Below, in pieces: positions 1-8,657 of a stretch of 33,436 nt of DNA. The DNA is from Candidatus Daviesbacteria bacterium (lineage in GTDB: Bacteria; Patescibacteriota; Microgenomatia; Daviesbacterales; UBA10151): NCBI GenBank assembly GCA_016176465.1, contig JACOXD010000006.1, forward strand, positions 135,878 through 169,313, given 5' to 3'. The position numbers were made by a program, and so were the translations under genes. Below the pieces are notes generated by a model. It saw only the letters and a program-made list of their open reading frames with translations. It was not told the origin of the DNA and searched no databases. Position 1 is the stretch's first letter. Every line of letters starts with the position of its first letter.

Positions 1-133
1 TTGTCCCATTACTTTGATATGAGTTAATCGGCAGATAAAGTTCTAATCCTTTTTCTGAAGGTAAACTTCCTAAAGCAGGCAGATGAACAGTATTTACCTG
101 ATTTGCTTGCCGCTCTGTTAATTCGGTCCTCAT
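1..133 (-). CDS. Unidentified gene, 5' end only
   Basis: An open frame begins with ATG (complement of 131-133) and runs off the left edge of the window after 44 codons without a stop. It starts 10 nt after the TAA stop of the nucleotidyltransferase gene on the same strand, so it is probably the next gene of that operon. The visible residues begin MRTELTERQANQVNTVHLPA and are soluble in character, with no signal peptide or membrane segment. I do not recognise the family. Position next to a sugar-nucleotide gene suggests a sugar-metabolism role, which is guesswork. A TATAAT-like hexamer overlaps the upstream stop codon, but no convincing -35 box is present. Confidence 0.5.
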   Translation of the reverse strand, partial: MRTELTERQANQVNTVHLPALGSLPSEKGLELYLPINSYQSNGT

Positions 134-143
134 AAATCAGGGA

Positions 144-1064
144 TTATACCAGTATTTGTCGATAGAGTGGGAATTGTTCTTTTTTGACTACAGTCTTAGG
201 TAGTACCAAACACTCATCCATCACTACAGAATTCTCAATAATTGATCTATCCCCCACTACTGATGACGAAACTCTAGAATTTTTTCCTAATTTAACTCCC
301 TCTCCAATCAGATTAGTTAAATTCTTCTCCTTTAGCACTCTTAAATTACATTCAAGTAAATCCTCAGGATAAGAAAGATTTACTTCCCACAAATCTTGCA
401 AATGGGAATATACTTTTCCTCCCCTATCAATTAAAGTTTGAATTGAATCTGTAAGCTCAATTTCTCCTCTAAGATTTGAGGGGGATGTTTTTTTAATCGC
501 TTCAAAAATCAAGGGAGAAAAAACATAAAGACCAATTCCTTTTACTAAAGTTGGAGGATTTTTTGGTTTCTCAACTACTTTTGTAATCCGATTATCTTTC
601 TCTGAAACAATAGCAAAGTTACGTTTTACTGCTTCAAAGGTAACCTCTTGCTTAGCAACCACAATTGCTTCAGCTTTGCTACCAGATGAATCTTTTAGTA
701 CTTTTGATAGGTCAATATTAGGCATAAATATATCCCCTAAGAAAAGTACAAAAAACCCATCAAGCAAATCTTTTGCCTTTAAAAGTGAGCTGGCAATTCC
801 TTTGGGATCTTCATCTACTACATACTTTATATTCATACACAAGCTGCTCCCATCCTGAAAGTAGGATTTAATTTTTTCTCCTAAACGTCCAATAACAATA
901 ATCAATTCATTTATTCCCTCATTCCTCATTGCCTCTATCTGATATTGGATCAAAGGCTTATTACAGATCGGTAATAGTGTTTTGGGATAATTAAGAGTTA
1001 AAGGTAACAACCTTGATCCTTTTCCAGCTGCTAGAATCACACCTTTTTTGATTTGATTTTTCAT
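144..1064 (-). CDS. Sugar-1-phosphate nucleotidylyltransferase (RmlA-like, long form)
   Basis: This 306-residue protein should join a sugar 1-phosphate to a nucleoside triphosphate, giving an NDP-sugar and pyrophosphate in the cytoplasm. The signature loop LAAGKGSRLLPLT lies at residues 11-23 (Gly14, Gly16, Arg18), followed by YPKTLLPICNKPLI. A GD pair (Asp111) marks the metal and sugar site, and VEKPKNPP matches the conserved EKP motif. The tail from about residue 245 (LIGEGVKLGKNSRV...SIIENSVV) looks like a left-handed beta-helix turn, as in the long RmlA and archaeal-type enzymes rather than short RmlA. The base and sugar specificity cannot be read from sequence. Its ATG overlaps the upstream stop by ATGA, implying translational coupling. 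Confidence 0.88.
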   Translation of the reverse strand: MKNQIKKGVILAAGKGSRLLPLTLNYPKTLLPICNKPLIQYQIEAMRNEGINELIIVIGRLGEKIKSYFQDGSSLCMNIKYVVDEDPKGIASSLLKAKDLLDGFFVLFLGDIFMPNIDLSKVLKDSSGSKAEAIVVAKQEVTFEAVKRNFAIVSEKDNRITKVVEKPKNPPTLVKGIGLYVFSPLIFEAIKKTSPSNLRGEIELTDSIQTLIDRGGKVYSHLQDLWEVNLSYPEDLLECNLRVLKEKNLTNLIGEGVKLGKNSRVSSSVVGDRSIIENSVVMDECLVLPKTVVKKEQFPLYRQILV

Positions 1065-2416
1065 TGTTGCGCTAATTTTTCGATTATATTTGCTGCTATT
1101 TCACCAGCTAATCTTTCTAAACCCTTTGGCCTGATAAAATTCCGTATAAATTTGAGCCGATTTTCTTTAAACCTATCTTTTCCCTCAAGCAACAAAGCTA
1201 AGTAGGCAACTAATTCATCCGGACTTTTTATAAAAGCAATAGCCTTATGGGTTATTAATTGTTGAAAATGCTCTGCTTGATCTTGAGTTTTAGAATACTG
1301 CTTTGTTATCATTGCTATAGTTGGTCTATTTAGAATCATAGCATCTATCATCCCGGAAGTATTAACCCCTACTACTGCCAAAGAAAACATTAAACAATCG
1401 TAAAAAAGTTGTCTAGCTTTTTTTTCATCTGGCAGTGTTCCCCTCTTTGGATAAACAACTAAGTTCGGCAGAGTGAAGTTTTGGTAAAAGCTACTGTTGT
1501 GGGGGTGTGGCCTAACAATAATCTGGGTGTTTTTCAAACTTTTATTTTTATCCAAAGCTTCCCTAATCTTTGTTATTAGCCATCTTTCATCCCCCGCAGT
1601 ATCTACTGATGAGCCAAGGTAAGTAATTATTGGGTAATTTGGATTTAAGCCAAGTTTTTTACAAAACTTAAGCTTACTTGACAAGCTTCTGGAGTATTGA
1701 AACCAGGAATCAAAAAATGGTGAACCAGTTATTTCAATATCTTCCTTTTTAATATTATGAACTGTTTGCGCCTCCAATGATTGAACTTTATTCCAAACTA
1801 ACAGCTTATCAGGTTTAATGTGGATTAAACCCTTAGTTGTTAAATTATCCCAAGAAAAGACAGGTATAACAGTTGGAATCCCAAGTTTCTTGGCAGCCCT
1901 TAAATATTCCAAATCAGCCGAGGAAAATCCAAAATCACAGGGACTTGCAATTAATACATCAGGCTTGAAATTTAATATATATTCAATTGACTCTTTTTCT
2001 GCTGGAGCTGTTTTGACGATAAATTCAAGAACCTTACCCACTAGCTTAGTTAAAATAAGTGGGGTTATTCCAGGAATATTAAGAAATAACCTAATTGGCC
2101 AAGCAAGATTTCTCTTCCATCTGTCTCTATAAAAAACAGATTGAGTTTTGATCTTAAAATAGTTCCGATAGCTTAAAGTATCTTGAATATAAAAAAGAAC
2201 TTTTCTTATCTTAGAATCACTTCTTGGAGCAAAGTTTATAGCTATTTTTTTATCCACAAATTTACTAACATAGCTTAATGGTTTACTGCTACAATCCTTA
2301 TCAAATACCACGTTAATTTGATGCTTATTTTTTCTTAAAGCCTCTATTATGGATTGAAAGTATAGAATATGGTTGGTAGCTCTTATTACAAAAAGAATCT
2401 TATGTTTTTTTATCAT
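1061..2416 (-). CDS. GT-B-fold transferase, CDP-glycerol glycerophosphotransferase-like or glycosyltransferase
   Basis: This 451-residue cytoplasmic protein has a two-domain GT-B look. The N-terminal Rossmann strand is KILFVIRATNH. The mid region reads GIPTVIPVFSWDNLTTKG then ITGSPFFDSWF. The C-terminal half has IIVRPHPH and VVGVNTSGMIDAMILNRP, motifs like those around the nucleotide-binding site in CDP-glycerol glycerophosphotransferases and UDP-GlcNAc 2-epimerase-like enzymes. It probably transfers a sugar or polyol phosphate during surface glycan synthesis; donor and acceptor are unknown. The start is fixed by the first beta-strand beginning at residue 5. Its ATG lies 2 nt from the start codon of the divergent gene at 2419, so its promoter must lie inside that neighbour. 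Confidence 0.7.
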   Translation of the reverse strand: MIKKHKILFVIRATNHILYFQSIIEALRKNKHQINVVFDKDCSSKPLSYVSKFVDKKIAINFAPRSDSKIRKVLFYIQDTLSYRNYFKIKTQSVFYRDRWKRNLAWPIRLFLNIPGITPLILTKLVGKVLEFIVKTAPAEKESIEYILNFKPDVLIASPCDFGFSSADLEYLRAAKKLGIPTVIPVFSWDNLTTKGLIHIKPDKLLVWNKVQSLEAQTVHNIKKEDIEITGSPFFDSWFQYSRSLSSKLKFCKKLGLNPNYPIITYLGSSVDTAGDERWLITKIREALDKNKSLKNTQIIVRPHPHNSSFYQNFTLPNLVVYPKRGTLPDEKKARQLFYDCLMFSLAVVGVNTSGMIDAMILNRPTIAMITKQYSKTQDQAEHFQQLITHKAIAFIKSPDELVAYLALLLEGKDRFKENRLKFIRNFIRPKGLERLAGEIAANIIEKLAQQ

Positions 2417-2418
2417 TT

Positions 2419-3576
2419 ATGAGAAATCGTTCAAAATATAAGATTTTATATTTAACTTTGTTTCCTCACATTGGTGGAGGTGAAACTAGCCTGTTGTATT
2501 TGATTAACCATCTTAATAGAGATCTTTTCGAACCGATTGTAATATTACCACAGCCCGGGCAATTTTCCCGCAGGCTAGCGCAAGATAATATCTCAATCTA
2601 TTACCAATATTTATCTCCTTATTTTATAAGATATCTTTTTATTCCAGGTATCTCTTTAATTGGAGCCTTTAACCTATTTAGAATCATTAAGAAAATTAGA
2701 CCCTCACTTATTCATGTAAATCATTTAACATTGGCTTTTTATGCAGGTATTTGTGGGAAGATACTCAATATTCCAATAATAGCAACTGCCCATGGTCCCT
2801 GGGATTCTTATATTTTTATTCAAGATATCATCTCCTATCTGTTTATAAACAAAATTGTTGCCAACACGGAAGAAGTAGCCAAATCTATTTTAAAAAGAGG
2901 TCTTATCAAGAAAGATAAAGTAGAAATAATCCCTTTTGGAGTAGACACAAAATATTTTAAACCGGGTGATAAAGATCAAGCTAGAAACAAGTTGGGATTG
3001 CCAAAAGATAGTTTTGTTGTCACAATAGTTGGACGCATTGATCCTATTAAAGACCATTTAACTTTCTTAAAAGCTGCAGATATTGTTATAAAAAGTTATT
3101 CTAATATAGTATTTTATATAGTAGGATCATCCTTGGGAGATTTCTCAAATAAAGGAGACAGTTATAAAAAAGCAATAAAAAAGTTTCTAAATACCCATAT
3201 GCCACTTGCTGAAAGAGTTAAATTTGCAGGATATATTGACTTCATGCCTAGCGTTTATCAGGCTTCAGATATACTAGTTTCTACTTCCCTCTTTGAATCT
3301 TTTTCTTTAACACTTTTAGAAGGAGCAGCATCAGGCTTATCCTTAATCGCCACAAATCAAGGAGGAGCAAACGAAGTAATTAAAAATGGTTCTAATGGAT
3401 ACTTAATAAATGTGGGTGACCATGTATTGCTAGCAAAGTTAATTTTAAAGCTTGCTAAAAATCGTAGTTTAAGAGAAAAATTTGGGAAAAAATCCCGAGA
3501 ATATACTTTAAAGAAGCCTTCTTTAGATAATTATACTCGCAAGATAGAAACCGTATACCTTAATCTAATCAAATAG
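2419..3576 (+). CDS. Glycosyltransferase family 4 (GT-B)
   Basis: This 385-residue retaining glycosyltransferase should move a sugar from an NDP-sugar to a membrane-associated acceptor. The N-terminal loop is LFPHIGGGETSLLYLI (residues 14-29). The nucleotide-sugar domain has VGRIDPIKDH (Arg206, Lys211) and the family E-x7-E motif in FESFSLTLLEG (Glu293, Glu301). The length is normal for GT4. It is the only plus-strand gene in the left 11 kb and is wedged between minus-strand genes: its start is 2 nt from the divergent ATG, and its end overlaps the flippase gene by 8 nt. No Shine-Dalgarno sequence is visible. This placement suggests it was inserted into, or inverted within, a surface-polysaccharide cluster. 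Confidence 0.92.
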   Translation: MRNRSKYKILYLTLFPHIGGGETSLLYLINHLNRDLFEPIVILPQPGQFSRRLAQDNISIYYQYLSPYFIRYLFIPGISLIGAFNLFRIIKKIRPSLIHVNHLTLAFYAGICGKILNIPIIATAHGPWDSYIFIQDIISYLFINKIVANTEEVAKSILKRGLIKKDKVEIIPFGVDTKYFKPGDKDQARNKLGLPKDSFVVTIVGRIDPIKDHLTFLKAADIVIKSYSNIVFYIVGSSLGDFSNKGDSYKKAIKKFLNTHMPLAERVKFAGYIDFMPSVYQASDILVSTSLFESFSLTLLEGAASGLSLIATNQGGANEVIKNGSNGYLINVGDHVLLAKLILKLAKNRSLREKFGKKSREYTLKKPSLDNYTRKIETVYLNLIK

Positions 3577-5092
3577 GTTTGAACTTACCTAAAATAATAT
3601 TTAGCAGTTTAAAAATAATCCTAAAATCAGCAATAACCCGCTCCTTCATCAAAAGAAAAAGTAATGATAAATAAAGCAGCCCTCCTAACAATGAGACTGC
3701 AAGTAGCTCTAAGATATTATCTATCAAGATTAGGCGAGCCAAAATGTAAACCACTATTGCACTGAGTAATGATGCAAAAAAGGGGAATTTTAATATCTTA
3801 AAATAAGATATATTAATATATTTTTTGATATAGAAAAGAGCCCAAATTGCAGTTAGCGATACCAAAATACCTGCTAAATTTACTCCAGTGAATCCAAATA
3901 TTAATATCAGCGGAATAGAAAATGCCCACTGCAATATTGCCCAAAGCAGATTCATATTCCGGAAAAATTTAGCTTCTCCAAAAGCAAGCAGGGAACTCAT
4001 TGCCAAGGTGGTAGTGGCAATTAATAAAATTTGTATTAGAGAAAACCTAAGGGCGCTAGTCGCAGGTAACCATTTATCCGTGTATATTATTTTTATTGTT
4101 TCAGGAGCTAAGGCAATTAAAATAGCTACGGCAATAAAAGTAACAATAGCAACTACTCTAAGGGCCCAAGAAAAGACCTTTGACCTTGATTCTTTATTAC
4201 TCTGAACTTTAGACATTAAAGGAAATATTATTTGGTCGACAATAAGAGCAAAAGTTCCTACAAATGAGCCCACGCCTAATGCCCAAGTAACAAACCCTAC
4301 TGCCGCGGGCCCACTCCACCCTCCCGGGCCAGGGAAACGACCCAAAAAAAGAGGAATTACAGCTGTGTTTACTATTCCCATCCAAGTGCTAATTTGGAAT
4401 GGAACTCCAAATGACAAAAGCATTTTTAATTTTTCCCACCTCCACCCAAAACCCCATGGCCAGGGAGCCAAAATAAAAGTTATAAATACCCCAAATATTT
4501 TTCCAATAAAAAATCCATAAATAAAACTCTTAACACTAAATCCCTGTAGTGCCAATATTATTGTGACTACTTGGGTCATTAGAATCATAGAGACATCTGA
4601 TATAAGAATTCGCTTAAAGTTTAAAGATCGCTCCAGTAAATTCCAGGAAACTAAGGAAATGTTGGCAATAGCTTGGGAGAAAGCGAGCCAACGCAGCCAA
4701 AAAACTGCTTCGCTGCTAAGAGCTCCCGAGTAGTATTTGGCAAATAAAGGGCTAATTAAATATATTAAACCCGCCACTAATATGGCTAAACCTACTTGAG
4801 TCCACCAAATTGTTCGAAGGAGAATTACCTCTGGTTCTTTTTTTCGCTGAATAAGTGCTTTTCCCAACCCTAAGTCTGTAAAAACCCAAAAAATATTTAC
4901 TAAAAATAAAACAATGGCAAAGGAACCAAAATCTTTAGGAAATAGCAATCTAACTAGAATAAGGTTAGATAAAGATAAAACAAGCTGAGTTAATAACCTT
5001 TTTAGTGCTAACCAACCAACACTGCTTATTAAAAGATTCTTTAGTTTACTCTCAGAAAATTCCAGAGGATTGGAATCTTTTTGTCTTTTCAT
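3569..5092 (-). CDS. Wzx-type polysaccharide/oligosaccharide flippase
   Basis: This 507-residue integral membrane protein has about 12-14 hydrophobic helices and belongs to the polysaccharide transporter branch of the MOP superfamily. The N-terminus shows the family pattern LLFPKDFGSFA followed by DLGLGKALIQRK. It should flip polyprenyl-diphosphate-linked glycan units across the cytoplasmic membrane. Neighbours are GT-B glycosyltransferases on one side and GT-C membrane proteins on the other, consistent with export of a surface glycan. Its 3' end overlaps the convergent GT4 gene by 8 nt. A 46-nt gap separates it from the upstream minus-strand gene. Confidence 0.88.
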   Translation of the reverse strand: MKRQKDSNPLEFSESKLKNLLISSVGWLALKRLLTQLVLSLSNLILVRLLFPKDFGSFAIVLFLVNIFWVFTDLGLGKALIQRKKEPEVILLRTIWWTQVGLAILVAGLIYLISPLFAKYYSGALSSEAVFWLRWLAFSQAIANISLVSWNLLERSLNFKRILISDVSMILMTQVVTIILALQGFSVKSFIYGFFIGKIFGVFITFILAPWPWGFGWRWEKLKMLLSFGVPFQISTWMGIVNTAVIPLFLGRFPGPGGWSGPAAVGFVTWALGVGSFVGTFALIVDQIIFPLMSKVQSNKESRSKVFSWALRVVAIVTFIAVAILIALAPETIKIIYTDKWLPATSALRFSLIQILLIATTTLAMSSLLAFGEAKFFRNMNLLWAILQWAFSIPLILIFGFTGVNLAGILVSLTAIWALFYIKKYINISYFKILKFPFFASLLSAIVVYILARLILIDNILELLAVSLLGGLLYLSLLFLLMKERVIADFRIIFKLLNIILGKFKPI

Positions 5093-5138
5093 AAAGTTTT
5101 ATATGGAGTTTACCAAATTATTTTCCTTGAGGAAGTTG

Positions 5139-7223
5139 TCAAAAAATTTTAAGCTTAGATCTAAATTTAAGCCAAATAATTCCTGCTATTGTAGCTATGG
5201 TAAATAAATACCCTACTATCTCCTCCCAAGATACACCATGGTGCAACTCTATCTCAAACTTGCCTACTTTAGGATATAACATTAGATAGCCCATTAAATC
5301 CTTACCTATCCCCACCCCTTTTCCATTTAATTTATCTTTAGCTCTCCAACCTGAATCTGCACTCATTTGAACTAATAACCCCTCTCCCTCTCCTATTTCT
5401 CCCCTGATAACATAATTATCATTATCTTTAACCTCAAAGGTAGTCTCAGTTTTGCCTGAGTTTTCTAACCAGTCTGCATAATTTAGCAGATTTTCCTTAT
5501 CATCTGCTTTTTCTGGAACTTTTAAGCTTTTTAGACTTGCTAGATTAACAATTTTAGCCATAGATGGTCGAACTAAATTTGTTTCATAAAAGATATCTCC
5601 TTTATCTTGATAAACTACTTTAAATTGCTCAAATCTTGGGAAGTTTTTAATCTCTTTATAGAGCTCACCTGAGCCTGGAGTAGTAATAATTGCATACTTA
5701 GCATTTATTATTGTTAGCCAGGCTTTAGCAATTTCGCTATCATCTCCATTTGCCATCTGATAATGGGTATGATCAGGCCAATAATTAGAAGAGGCCTGGA
5801 ATAACCCTCCACGAAGCTGCCATATATTTGTATAGAAGTTAAGATAAAACCCGTAATTTCCTGGGATAAAAATTCTCTCCCCCTTTTTTTGGTCTATATT
5901 TTTTTCCAACCAAGTTGAAACTTCCTTTTCTCTGGTTATGTTGAGATCAACCACACTTGAAGAAGACTCCTGGGCAATAACAAAATAGGGTTTTGCATAA
6001 AGGTAAGTTAAAGCAATAATCCCCATAACTAAAAAAGATTCTAGATATCTTAAGATTTTAACTTTTTTAGTCACTAAACTAAAAATCCAAGCGACTATTA
6101 CTCCTAAAAGCAGTGAAAAACTTAAATCAACCTCAACCATATACCTTAGGGCTTGTGGTAAAACTTCAACTCTGCGAAAAGATTCATTTGCTGGCGCAGA
6201 AAGATAATATATAGCAACTACTCCAAAAAAAACCAAAAACCACCACAAAGAAGTAGCTATGGCAAAATTCTTAATAATTTTCCTATTAACAAAATATAAC
6301 AAAATAACTGCTACTGCCCCAATTACCCAACCCCAAGGGAAAGTTGAAACTAAAAAGCTACTCCCCCCAGAACCTTCTTGGAAAAAATTACTGATAAATT
6401 TCAAGTTGTACCAAAATGAAACAAACCCTAAAGATACCCAGCCGGTTATTATTGCCAATTTTAGATATTTTATTGGATTTTCTTTAGCTTGTGAAAGTTT
6501 GACAAAAGTCACTATGCCTATAAAAAGAATTACGGAAAATAATCCAATCGCATTGGTCAAGGCTGTTAATCCTACAAAAATCGCAGTCAAGATCAGGTTT
6601 TTATAATTTCGTTTTTCTATGAATCTAAGATAAAAAAGTGCGGCCAAGGGCATAAATACTATTGATAAAAGATGTGGTCCTTCGCCCCAGCGGACTAAAT
6701 TGGTAAATCTTCTAGGATCCCAAAAATCAAGAGCTATCCTATCATCTGCTACTTCCTTACCGGCAGCAATAAAATAAAAGAGTGTTGGCCCAACCGAGAA
6801 AAGTGCTCCGGCTATTAATCCGCCGATAATTTTTTTAGATAATTTCCAACCAAGGAAAAAGACACTTATGGGGCCTAAAATAAAGGCAATTCCGGTCAGT
6901 AACCTGTAACCTTCCCATAAAGGCACTCCCAACAAATTATGCAATAAAGACTCTAAAATTGGCAAAAGCGGGGTATAAAAAATATGGAAAGGAAAACCTA
7001 AATACCAATAAGGTGCCCAAGTTTTAAAGCCAAAGTCAACTAAAAACCTCCCCATCGAGACATAAGAAACTTCAATTGAGCCTAAATTAGCCGGGCCATT
7101 TTTTCCAAACCACGAAGTGATAATTGAATAGTTGACCCAAAAAAGAAAAGCCACAGAGATTAAAACCAAGAAAAAATTAATAGCTATTTGATAATTGCTA
7201 AGTGTTAATTGCTTCTTTTCCAT
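5139..7223 (-). CDS. GT-C-like membrane protein, PTPS-related family
   Basis: This 694-residue protein has an N-terminal membrane segment (about 12-33), about ten more helices, an extracytoplasmic C-terminal region and a final helix (about 665-682). The first outside loop holds Glu51, a candidate catalytic acid, followed by APYWYLGFPFH, typical of '6-pyruvoyl-tetrahydropterin synthase-related' membrane proteins, a GT-C group with a misleading name. GEGPHLL and SFWYNLKFI are shared with the next two genes. The soluble part has IWQLRGGLFQASS and SGWRAKD, a beta-sandwich motif of YfhO-like proteins. It probably transfers sugar from a polyprenyl-phosphate donor outside the membrane. An AAGGGGAT ribosome-binding site precedes the ATG and overlaps the upstream gene's stop region. 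Confidence 0.72.
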   Translation of the reverse strand: MEKKQLTLSNYQIAINFFLVLISVAFLFWVNYSIITSWFGKNGPANLGSIEVSYVSMGRFLVDFGFKTWAPYWYLGFPFHIFYTPLLPILESLLHNLLGVPLWEGYRLLTGIAFILGPISVFFLGWKLSKKIIGGLIAGALFSVGPTLFYFIAAGKEVADDRIALDFWDPRRFTNLVRWGEGPHLLSIVFMPLAALFYLRFIEKRNYKNLILTAIFVGLTALTNAIGLFSVILFIGIVTFVKLSQAKENPIKYLKLAIITGWVSLGFVSFWYNLKFISNFFQEGSGGSSFLVSTFPWGWVIGAVAVILLYFVNRKIIKNFAIATSLWWFLVFFGVVAIYYLSAPANESFRRVEVLPQALRYMVEVDLSFSLLLGVIVAWIFSLVTKKVKILRYLESFLVMGIIALTYLYAKPYFVIAQESSSSVVDLNITREKEVSTWLEKNIDQKKGERIFIPGNYGFYLNFYTNIWQLRGGLFQASSNYWPDHTHYQMANGDDSEIAKAWLTIINAKYAIITTPGSGELYKEIKNFPRFEQFKVVYQDKGDIFYETNLVRPSMAKIVNLASLKSLKVPEKADDKENLLNYADWLENSGKTETTFEVKDNDNYVIRGEIGEGEGLLVQMSADSGWRAKDKLNGKGVGIGKDLMGYLMLYPKVGKFEIELHHGVSWEEIVGYLFTIATIAGIIWLKFRSKLKIF

Positions 7224-7225
7224 TT

Positions 7226-8590
7226 TTATCCCCTTTTATGTAAGGATTTGAAAAATAGAAATAGGAGAATTATTAAGGTAATTGCTGAGACTGAGATTGA
7301 AAAAATTGTAGCTGGGTCCTGAAAGTTAAAGCTACGCTGCAGATTTCCAATACCTTTAATTGAGGAAGTAATCAAAGAGTCAAGATAGAGTTTTGGATAA
7401 TCAATTTTAATAAAGTTAAAGTAACCTACTAAAAGTAAAAGCCCGGCAAATGTTGCTGCTAGAAGTTCATATACTACTATGACGAATTTACTATGAGTGC
7501 TTAAGATATATTTTTTCCAAAAATATTGAAATAAAAATGAAGTCATCAGCGCAAAAAAGAATGCAGCTGCAAAAGAAAGCTCCAAAATATATCTCTCGGG
7601 AGTGAAAATTCCAGGAATTTCAAGAGTTTTGGAAGCTATATAAAGCAAATCATAGATCAAAAATAAGCTAAATCCCAAAAAAATAGGCTGGAGTTTTTCC
7701 CTCCTGTCAAAAAACATAAAAGATAATATCCCTAAAATGAGAATTACTGGTGCAGCAAAAGGTAGAGTTGAGTAAAATTTAGAAAAAGCAACTCTAACCG
7801 ATGGAAGTAATTGGATTTGAGAAAGAATTTGCGGGCTATACCAGAAAAAAGATAGACTAAGTATAGCAATAAGCACTCCTATGACTTTCCCAAACTTTGC
7901 CCTAAACCCTCCCAAAAAACCCTCCCCTATTCCCAGTAGAAAATATACCAGCAAAAAATTAAAAAAGGCGAATGGGGAAATAATTGCGATAAATGCTCCT
8001 CCCAAAGCAGTAAACAACCAGTATGTTTTTACTCCGCTTATCAAATATTGCTGCATATACATTAGGAAAAAAAGGATAAAAGGAAAGGCCAGTAAATGGG
8101 CTCCATCCCCAGAAAAAAGCGCAAAAATCAAAGGTATATGATTACCAAATAGCGGATTTGGCAAAATAAAAAGTAAAGTAGCCAAAAAAGCCGGCAGTTC
8201 TTGATTTAGAACATTATTTCTGACAAAAAAGTAAAACGCTATGGGGGTAAAATTAAAAGAAATTAAGGTTAATAGTAGATAAAATGCTGATTTGCCTAAA
8301 ATTCCTCGTATCGATAAAAAATTTGCTACCAATTCTAAAATGCTGGAATGATAAAAAGGACTCAAATCAAGGAGCAAAATGGGTAAAGTAATAAAAAGGT
8401 TGATCGAAAAAATTAAAGCTACGATCAAATAGGTTAACTTGTTTCGCTTGCTTCCATAGTAGAGACCAAAGTTGGATTCTAAATTCCCATCGGTTGTGCG
8501 ACCCGAAAGGTATATCCCTCTTTTAACATCTAATTCTTCCAGCCCTTCAGTTATCTGGTCTTTGGAAGAAACAGTCTTTATTTTCCTCAT
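7226..8590 (-). CDS. Polytopic membrane protein, shortened relative of PTPS-related GT-C proteins
   Basis: This 454-residue protein has a charged N-terminal segment of about 50 residues, then about ten membrane helices, and ends SLHKRG. It shares two landmarks with both neighbours: GDGAHLLAFPF (compare GEGPHLL and QDGLHHL) and SFFWYSPQIL (compare SFWYNLKFI and TIWYSLGFW). It lacks the first outside loop with the YWYLG motif and also lacks the C-terminal extracytoplasmic domain. It may therefore be a non-catalytic partner or a degenerate copy, but the frame is intact and uninterrupted. It is 2 nt from the downstream gene, so the two are probably co-translated. Function unknown. Confidence 0.65.
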   Translation of the reverse strand: MRKIKTVSSKDQITEGLEELDVKRGIYLSGRTTDGNLESNFGLYYGSKRNKLTYLIVALIFSINLFITLPILLLDLSPFYHSSILELVANFLSIRGILGKSAFYLLLTLISFNFTPIAFYFFVRNNVLNQELPAFLATLLFILPNPLFGNHIPLIFALFSGDGAHLLAFPFILFFLMYMQQYLISGVKTYWLFTALGGAFIAIISPFAFFNFLLVYFLLGIGEGFLGGFRAKFGKVIGVLIAILSLSFFWYSPQILSQIQLLPSVRVAFSKFYSTLPFAAPVILILGILSFMFFDRREKLQPIFLGFSLFLIYDLLYIASKTLEIPGIFTPERYILELSFAAAFFFALMTSFLFQYFWKKYILSTHSKFVIVVYELLAATFAGLLLLVGYFNFIKIDYPKLYLDSLITSSIKGIGNLQRSFNFQDPATIFSISVSAITLIILLFLFFKSLHKRG

Positions 8591-8657
8591 AGAATATGCT
8601 GAGTAATTATTTAATAATAAAGGGCTAATTTTAAAAATAGCAAGACCTAAAAGTTAA

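Noticed and set aside
141-150. TATAAT promoter in front of the leftmost gene
   Set aside because: It overlaps the previous stop codon only a few bases from the ATG and no suitable -35 element is present; operon read-through is simpler.
144-860. Plus-strand open frames opposite the nucleotidyltransferase and many other genes
   Set aside because: They lie wholly within well-supported genes on the other strand, lack recognisable domains, and have unlikely compositions; they are shadows.
7226-7400. Circular permutation of the PTPS-related protein, because RGIYLSG near the N-terminus of 7226 recalls RVFLSG in the tail of 8658
   Set aside because: Only a few residues match and no adjoining motif follows, so the similarity is probably chance.
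7226-8590. Pseudogene
   Set aside because: The frame is open over 454 codons, regularly spaced helices are kept, and both gene borders are tight within the operon.
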